Shown: positions 59,601 through 64,000 of the stretch, one piece after another
Position numbering within the stretch: position 1 is the stretch's first letter
Layout: every line of letters starts with the position of its first letter
DNA from: Leucaena leucocephala
Taxonomy: Eukaryota > Streptophyta > Magnoliopsida > Fabales > Fabaceae
NCBI GenBank assembly: GCA_037074615.1
Contig: CM073520.1
Coordinates: 33,351,527 to 33,415,526 of the forward strand
DNA: 64,000 bases
Direction of reading: 5' to 3'
Translations under genes and position numbers: made by a program
The notes under the pieces: generated by a model
The model's input: the letters and a program-made list of their open reading frames with translations, nothing else
The model's database searches: none
Told to the model about the DNA's origin: nothing

Positions 59601-62600
59601 GAAAAAAAAATTATCACCACCCAAAAGCCAGACAACTTTTAAACAGTATGCAAGTGCCAAAAGATGAAAAACAGATATGAAGATAAAATATAAATCACCT
59701 CAAATAAACTAATGTTAGAAAACTTAGGTAACAGTAATAATTGCAGGCAACCCTAAAATCAGCGTAAAGGCATGTATAATAATTTACCTAAAAATTATAC
59801 ATTCAAAGCTGGCATGGCTTCTCCAGATCAATGAGAACACGTGATTCTATTAATAAATTAAAACTGTTTACATGAAGAATGAGAACTTGCTGTATTTTCC
59901 GTCAACAATTAAAGTTGACATAATTAAGAATTCAGTCAACTAGTCTAATGAAAATTGGAGCTCGAGTTACCAACAGTAGAAATGGAAAGCAAGTCATAGA
60001 CATCCTAAATAAAACTACAAGCCAATGCAGTATCACATGCACAATATCTACCATATTGAAGAATTCAACTACAAGCAAGGCCTACCAAATCTGCCATGTG
60101 TCAACTAAAATGATTTATACAGTATATATGCAAATTCTGCTAACACCGAAACTACAGTTAGCATATCAATCACCCAACAATGCTGACAGAAATATTGGTG
60201 AAGTTACAAGAATATGAATATCAATATAAAATACGAAAGTAGTGGAAGCCAATATTGTTCACAAGTCATGAACAATACAACTCATCTTGGGCAACAAACA
60301 AATGCACAGTTTCTAATCAACGTATGCACACGAGATCCTAGGCATAAAAATCATCACAAATACATCATACATGCAAATAAAACCCAACCTGCAATTAAAA
60401 AAAACTGACCAATTCATCTGCTTTTTCACATCAAGAAAGCAACCATTGCCATGTGTAATAAGTAGAATATTCTAGACAGTTAAGATAAACAAGCAGAAAA
60501 TTGGAATACATTTGCCAGACAAACATGCTCTTGAAAGATTCATACCAGGGTAGGAAATCCGAGAACGAATGGAGGACCGATTCTTTTGAAAACCATTATT
60601 AGTAGTTCGAATGCCTACTTCAAGTTTCTTATGAGATTTTGGGCGACATTTTCGTACAGACAGTAATCGCATATCTTCTTTCCATTTATGATGCAAGGCT
60701 TTAAACTTTAGGGTTATTACTCGCTCCTTAATCCTTGCTAACTGCTTCCTCTCTGCAAATTTTTCTCTAACTGCAGCAGTTGAAGAGCATAAATTATTGA
60801 TAGCTCCTATATTACCAACCTTAAAACAATCTTTTGGCAATAACTGAGCAAATTCTTCACACACTCTGCTTGTATATTTTTTATTAGAAGCAATAATTGC
60901 ACTACACAATGCATCCTCAGATCTAGAGCAAGTACTTGCACCAGGAGCAGCACCCATGCCATCTTTTACCTCCATGGCTTGCTCACTAGTGGAACAGGGC
61001 ACTAAGCATCTAGTGCTTGCAGATTGAATGGCATCAAAGCCTCCAGAGCAATTACCATTTACCCCTATATCACAAGAGACTGCTTTTATAAGGGGTTGAG
61101 GCTCCACAAATTTAGAAGTTGCTGTTCCAGGACTATCAATATCTTCCTCCTTGCCATTTTCAGGAATATTATGCACTTTAGTTGAAGGGGACACCTTCTC
61201 CACATCAGGATCAGCAGAAGAACAAACCTGCAATGGCTCTGGCCGGGATACCTTATCATAGCCTCTAACTTGTTCTTCACAAGGCTTTGTATTGTTTGCC
61301 ACCAGTGAGGAGGCCAATGCTGCAGGACAACGGCAGCTATTTCCAGATTCAGATTTCAGTGACTTCAACTCACTTTCTAGTAAATCTATTTCAGCTTCAG
61401 TAACCTCCAATACCTTAGAAAGGTCAGCTTTCCATATCAGCAACTTATTCATTGCGGCAGAACTTGATATGCCAGGATCCACAGAACTTATGTCATCAGA
61501 TTGTAGCAACCCAATAAGTGAAGAACCCAAACTACTCAGGGACTCGATATCCAACTTCTCTAAATTCAAAGAGAACGTCTGTAGATGATTCTGAGGCCCG
61601 GGGTCCAGTGAGCCATTCATATTACTAACATCATTGTCACTATTCACAGCTTTTCCATACAGTTTATCCTCCACACCTGCTGAATTGTAAAATTTACTTT
61701 GATTAATAATTAGTACATATGCCAGACTGACAGAACTATATTACACTTCTACCGCTAGTCTAAGGGTGAAATATCAATAGAGTTCCTCTTCTAACCTCAG
61801 GCAAGCATGTCATTTCTTGAAATAATTGAGGGGATGTGATAAAATGAAGCATACAACAAACAAAAAGGACATACAGAAAACAAAACTACATGTATCATAC
61901 TTTTGGCAACACAGTAGAAAGCAATAGGTTTAAGGAATAAAATTAATGTGATCATAAAAGAAAAGACAGCAGCAGTTTGACAACGCTGCAATCCCACTTC
62001 CAATGAAAACAGGAATAAAGAAAACGATTTCATAGAGATATCAAAACTCCTGCTAATATAACTCAGTCAACTTAAAGGATCATGTATTTGACCTGAAGCA
62101 TAACATGCAAAGGAATAAATGTATAAGCAGTCATCAGAGTAATAGGCATTACACTTCTATACGATGACATAACTCGATAAGCACCCTAATGGGATAGATG
62201 ATATTTCACTAATAATAAGCAAAGTCAAATTCCCATGTTTATTATTAAGTATAATCATTTCATCATCATGCATTACTTCCACTGGAGGGTTAAAGAAAAT
62301 GAACACCCCGAAGTCAGGATTAAGGGAATTACAAACCTGGTGAGGAACTGCAGGCAACAGAAGATGGTGTAGCTGGGGATGCACAATCTGAAAAGCCTTC
62401 AACTTTTGGGCTTTTATCCAATAAATTTGAACCAAGAAAACTAGAGGGCTCAATATTACTAGTAGACAAGACAGGGCCATCCTTGCTAGCACTTATATCA
62501 GGTTCCTCAATTTTCTTCTTCTCATACTTTGCAAGTCCCTCACCCCAATTCAACCGAGGCTTCTTCCTAGATATTGTATCTTCAAAGGGTGCAGAAGATG

Positions 62601-63738
62601 TCACACATGCAGCACCATCCCCGGAATGGGATTCAATAGGAGTTGCATTTTTTGGATGCAATTCAGACTTTGCTTCATTGGAATCTGCCCCTCCACTCCT
62701 TGAACTACTTGTGTGGCTAAAACCTGAGCCTCGTGAAGACAAGCTTCCAGAACGGGTCCATTTAAGAGTCTTCCAGCCAATCGAACCAAGAGAATGCTCC
62801 CTATCCAATCTCTGTGAAGTACCCAACCCTTTGACACCACCCATCTTATCGTGCTGGTCTTTCATATGATGCTGATCCCAAGTATTAACAAAATCAGAAT
62901 GAGGATGAGAAGGATATGTTAGCATGTCATCAGCTGACCTCTGGTCAATAGTCACATCCGATGGCCTCCTGGAAAAATTTAGAGAGCCGTTGGTGGCCTC
63001 CCATGAATGTCCTCTCCAATCTCTCTGGCTAAAGGATCCTCTATTTTCCCTACTGTTTCTACCATATTTTCCATCTCCTCGGGAAACAGATGGACGACAG
63101 TTCTCTTCTTCCACCATCTTGTCACTGGACCGAGATAGTGCATATCCGTGACCAGAATCTTCGGAAAACAGGTGCCAACTTCCCTGCTTACCATGACCTT
63201 CAGAAAATTTTTAAACAAAAAAACGGAAAAAATACAAAAAACATCAACACAAGCAAAGTATATATTTTTGCTCACAAAAAGAAAAGAATGACAAAAATCT
63301 TTTAAAGGTGGGAAGGGTGATTCGTCTCTTCGCAGTAGTATTTTCTCAAAATTGGAGCCTCAGATCTTCAACATACCCACGCAGAATCCACAACAAAATA
63401 TCAGAAGTATAAGACACAATTAATCAATTAAAGAAAAAAAACTTGAGCAAATCAAAATAAAAAGAGAGACGAATTAGCATCGAGCGGAAGCTCCAGCTCC
63501 TCATAGACTGAATAACCATGAATTTGGAACCCAGACATCATCAGCACATGTAAGACAAAAGGGATAACAAATCACCTGGCGGTCTGCGGAAATCGGCCGA
63601 TCCCCACCGACTGAACTCTCGGGAAACAGGATGAGAAGAGTCTCTCCATCGCGCCACAGAGCCCAGCGATTCAGACCTCTCGTGCTTCCTCTCCTTGAAG
63701 AAATCCTTCCGGTCCCACGGCAGTGGTTCAGGCGGCAT
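56671..63738 (-). CDS. PWR: POWERDRESS-type double-SANT corepressor protein
   Basis: Nuclear scaffold; Arabidopsis PWR (At3g52250) works with histone deacetylase HDA9 to remove H3 acetylation and affects flowering, senescence and floral determinacy. It resembles animal NCoR/SMRT. Coding exons on the minus strand: 63738-63576, 63197-62337, 61676-60546, 59594-56671; 5079 nt in phase, 1692 aa (Arabidopsis about 1656). Features: an Arg/Ser-rich N-terminus (PPEPLPWDRKDFFKERKHER), KKPRLNWGEGLAKYEKKK near 250, a coiled coil at about 418-450 (WKADLSKVLEVTEAEIDLLE), KFKALHHKWKED near 665, SANT1 at about 788-835 (NPWTSEEKDIFLEKFAAFGK), SANT2 at about 1004-1052 (DWTDEERSAFLQAVSSYGKD), then a long disordered tail. 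The start is chosen as the first ATG opening the conserved MPPEPLPWDRK sequence. No lesion seen. Confidence 0.95.
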
Positions 63739-64000
63739 GAAAAACGATCAAATAGCAGGGGCAGCCAAGGAAAACCGCAGCACAGCACCACACAAGAATA
63801 AAATCAAATAAGAGCGCTCCTAAGTGCAATTCATACAATCCCACAGGCCAGATCGTACAGCCGGCAACACATACACCAGATTTAACAGCACAGTAACAAA
63901 TCTAGGGTTTCAAAGGCCAGCCAACAATACGTTCGCAGCTGATAAAATGTTGATTTGCAAGGCTTTCTGCCTCAGATCGAAGAGGAAACCGTATGGGGCA
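63739..64000 (-). promoter_or_regulatory. PWR: 5' untranslated and promoter-proximal region of the PWR gene
   Basis: This region lies upstream of the PWR start codon. Short out-of-frame ATG codons occur on the minus strand (for example near 63834), which could act as upstream ORFs if transcribed. I see no convincing TATA box before the window ends. Confidence 0.45.

Noticed and set aside
62483..62869. 128-codon plus-strand frame
   Set aside because: It is antisense to PWR exon 2, which fits the family and keeps phase across four exons.
1..64000. CRISPR array, tRNA, rRNA or plant microRNA precursor
   Set aside because: No regularly spaced repeats, no complete tRNA cloverleaf beyond SINE heads, no rRNA sequence, and no familiar microRNA sequence was seen on reading both strands.

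Overview
The window is plant nuclear DNA, almost certainly from a eudicot. It is AT-rich, with many-exon genes carrying GT-AG introns, Ty3/gypsy chromoviruses primed by initiator-Met tRNA, an RTE-type LINE ending in (GTT)n, tRNA-derived SINEs and MITEs. I cannot name the species from the sequence.

Layout on + coordinates. 1-4458: a decayed Ty3/gypsy element on the minus strand, cut by the window edge. 5732-10645 (+): a GTE1/GTE6-type bromodomain-NET gene of 8 coding exons, 377 aa, all in phase, with one GC-AG intron. 15035-29883 (+): a taxilin-like coiled-coil gene of 12 coding exons, 436 aa; its seventh coding intron holds a complete 5215-bp Ty3/gypsy element (21527-26741) with 414-bp LTRs that differ at only 3 positions. 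32022-35738 (+): a TFIIF beta-subunit gene with three independent disabling lesions, so a pseudogene. 38930-40447 (+): an intact three-exon plant gene that I do not recognise (360 aa). 40448-46409: a repeat-rich spacer with two SINE families, a perfect 201-bp tandem duplication and a TIR element. 46410-56481 (+): an RNA pseudouridine synthase 5-like gene with several lesions, also a pseudogene; one intron carries a full-length 3.16-kb RTE LINE with a target-site duplication. 56671-63738 (-): an intact POWERDRESS (PWR)-type double-SANT corepressor gene, 1692 aa, tail-to-tail with the dead PUS5 gene.

From memory, GTE6, TFIIF-beta, PUS5 and PWR are consecutive loci on Arabidopsis chromosome 3 (At3g52280 to At3g52250). 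This window would then be a conserved syntenic block in which two of the four genes have died. That pattern fits a duplicated (polyploid) segment losing redundant genes, where the two chromatin regulators survive and the TFIIF subunit and the tRNA/rRNA-modification-type enzyme do not. The surviving nuclear proteins read acetylated histones (GTE) and scaffold histone deacetylation (PWR); the taxilin belongs to vesicle traffic.

I found no tRNA or rRNA gene, no CRISPR array and no convincing new biochemical system. The observations most worth following are the two dead neighbours, a very young LTR insertion whose coding region is already broken, the transposon-derived 3' end of the GTE gene, and the repeat families.
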